A stretch of 5,234 nucleotides of DNA, taken from the NCBI GenBank assembly GCA_035283845.1, contig DATESZ010000076.1:1-5234 (forward strand), read 5' to 3'. The position numbers and the translations under genes were made by a program. Numbering within the stretch: the first letter of the stretch is position 1; each line of letters starts with the position of its first letter. Origin of the DNA: DATESZ01 sp035283845 (GTDB lineage: Bacteria > Desulfobacterota > Syntrophia > Syntrophales > JACQWR01). The notes under the pieces were generated by a model that had not been told where the DNA came from, searched no databases, and worked only from the letters and a program-made list of their open reading frames with translations. This document shows positions 4,739 through 5,234 of the stretch, piece by piece.

Positions 4739-5234
4739 TGACATGATCAAGCGAATTGCCGCCGCGGGAGTTCTCGTCGGGTGCCTGGCGTTGACCGGTT
4801 GCGGCCAGCCGCCTACTGCAGGCGGACCGCAGCAGGGCGGGACTCCGGAAGTGGCCGTGGTGGTCGTACAACCACAGCGGTTGGTGATCACCATGGAATT
4901 GCCCGGACGAACGTCCGCCTACCTTGTTGCCGAAGTCCGTCCACAGGTGGGGGGCATCATTCGGGAACGACTGTTTAATGAAGGCGGTGATGTCACGGCT
5001 GGTGACGTGCTGTACCAGATCGACCCGGTCACCTTTCAGGCTGCCTACGCCGGCGCCAAGGCGGCGCTTGCCAGGGCCGAAGCCAATCTAACACCCCTCC
5101 GGTATCGGGAAGAGCGTTACAGGGATCTGGTTGCCGTCAAAGCGGTAAGCCAGCAGGACTACGACGACACGGTCGCGACTCTCAAACAGGTCGAGGCTGA
5201 TATTGAGGTCAACAGGGCGGCGGTGGAAACCGCC
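4728..5234 (+). CDS. RND efflux periplasmic adaptor (AcrA/MexA-like membrane fusion lipoprotein), partial at the right edge
   Basis: This is the N-terminal 169 residues of a membrane fusion protein that links an inner-membrane RND pump to an outer-membrane channel for export of drugs or other toxic compounds. A signal peptide ends in the lipobox LTGC, with Cys25 the likely lipidated residue, followed by a Pro/Gly-rich linker. Residues 68-100 contain AEVRPQVGGIIRERLFNEGG and DVLYQIDP, the lipoyl-like half-motif of AcrA. From about 103 the alpha-helical hairpin starts, including YREERYRDLVAVKAVSQQDY (126-145), typical of the family. GGAGG lies 6 bases before the ATG at 4728. The remainder, usually another 200 or more residues, and the expected RND pump gene lie beyond the edge. 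With the adjacent TetR damaged, expression may no longer be repressed; that is inference. Confidence 0.94.
   Translation, partial: MKINDMIKRIAAAGVLVGCLALTGCGQPPTAGGPQQGGTPEVAVVVVQPQRLVITMELPGRTSAYLVAEVRPQVGGIIRERLFNEGGDVTAGDVLYQIDPVTFQAAYAGAKAALARAEANLTPLRYREERYRDLVAVKAVSQQDYDDTVATLKQVEADIEVNRAAVETA

Noticed and set aside
4620..4978. Open frames on both strands overlapping the adaptor gene
   Set aside because: They overlap a well-supported lipoprotein adaptor frame and show no domain signal of their own.
1..5234. CRISPR arrays, tRNA or rRNA genes, insertion sequences
   Set aside because: No regularly spaced repeats, RNA gene signatures, transposase motifs or terminal inverted repeats were seen; all gaps between genes are under about 170 bases.

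Overview
The window looks like a chromosomal fragment of an anaerobic bacterium, plausibly a Desulfobacterota member, though that taxonomic guess is inference. The core is a minus-strand gene cluster containing hgcA and hgcB, the corrinoid protein and ferredoxin pair required for mercury methylation. Recognition rests on the HgcA cap-helix motif NVWCAAGK followed by five membrane helices, and on the adjacent two-cluster ferredoxin ending in Cys-Cys.

Layout, left to right. 1-1466 (minus): a SulP-family anion transporter running off the left edge within its STAS domain, with its own strong sigma70-type promoter at 1545-1574. 1597-2174 (minus): a glutaredoxin-like protein and a ferredoxin-thioredoxin-reductase catalytic-subunit homologue, translationally coupled by a GTGA overlap. 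2215-2538 (minus): hgcB. 2550-3704 (minus): hgcA. 3751-4404 (minus): a TrhA/hemolysin III membrane protein. 4405-4570: a divergent regulatory region. 4571-4738 (plus): a TetR regulator reduced to its DNA-binding domain. 4728-5234 (plus): an RND efflux periplasmic adaptor lipoprotein, cut by the right edge.

The minus-strand genes from trhA to the FTR homologue are separated by gaps of 46, 11 and 40 bases and one 4-base overlap, so they probably form one operon: trhA-hgcA-hgcB-grx-ftr. HgcA would carry methylcobalamin and transfer methyl to Hg(II). HgcB would reduce the corrinoid and pass Hg(II). The glutaredoxin/FTR pair could connect ferredoxin electrons to thiol reduction, but its link to mercury is inference from position.

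The most unusual feature is the start of hgcA. The only well-placed start (ATG at 3704, with a GAGGAAGGA ribosome-binding site 7 bases away) is in frame with hgcA but separated from it by one TGA at 3633-3635. That TGA follows a Cys codon. It is followed 5 bases later by a 30-nt hairpin whose AGGC loop begins 19 nt after the TGA, which fits the geometry of a bacterial SECIS element. HgcA here may therefore be a selenoprotein with an N-terminal Cys-Sec pair. The competing explanation is a TTG start at 3593 with no clear ribosome-binding site.
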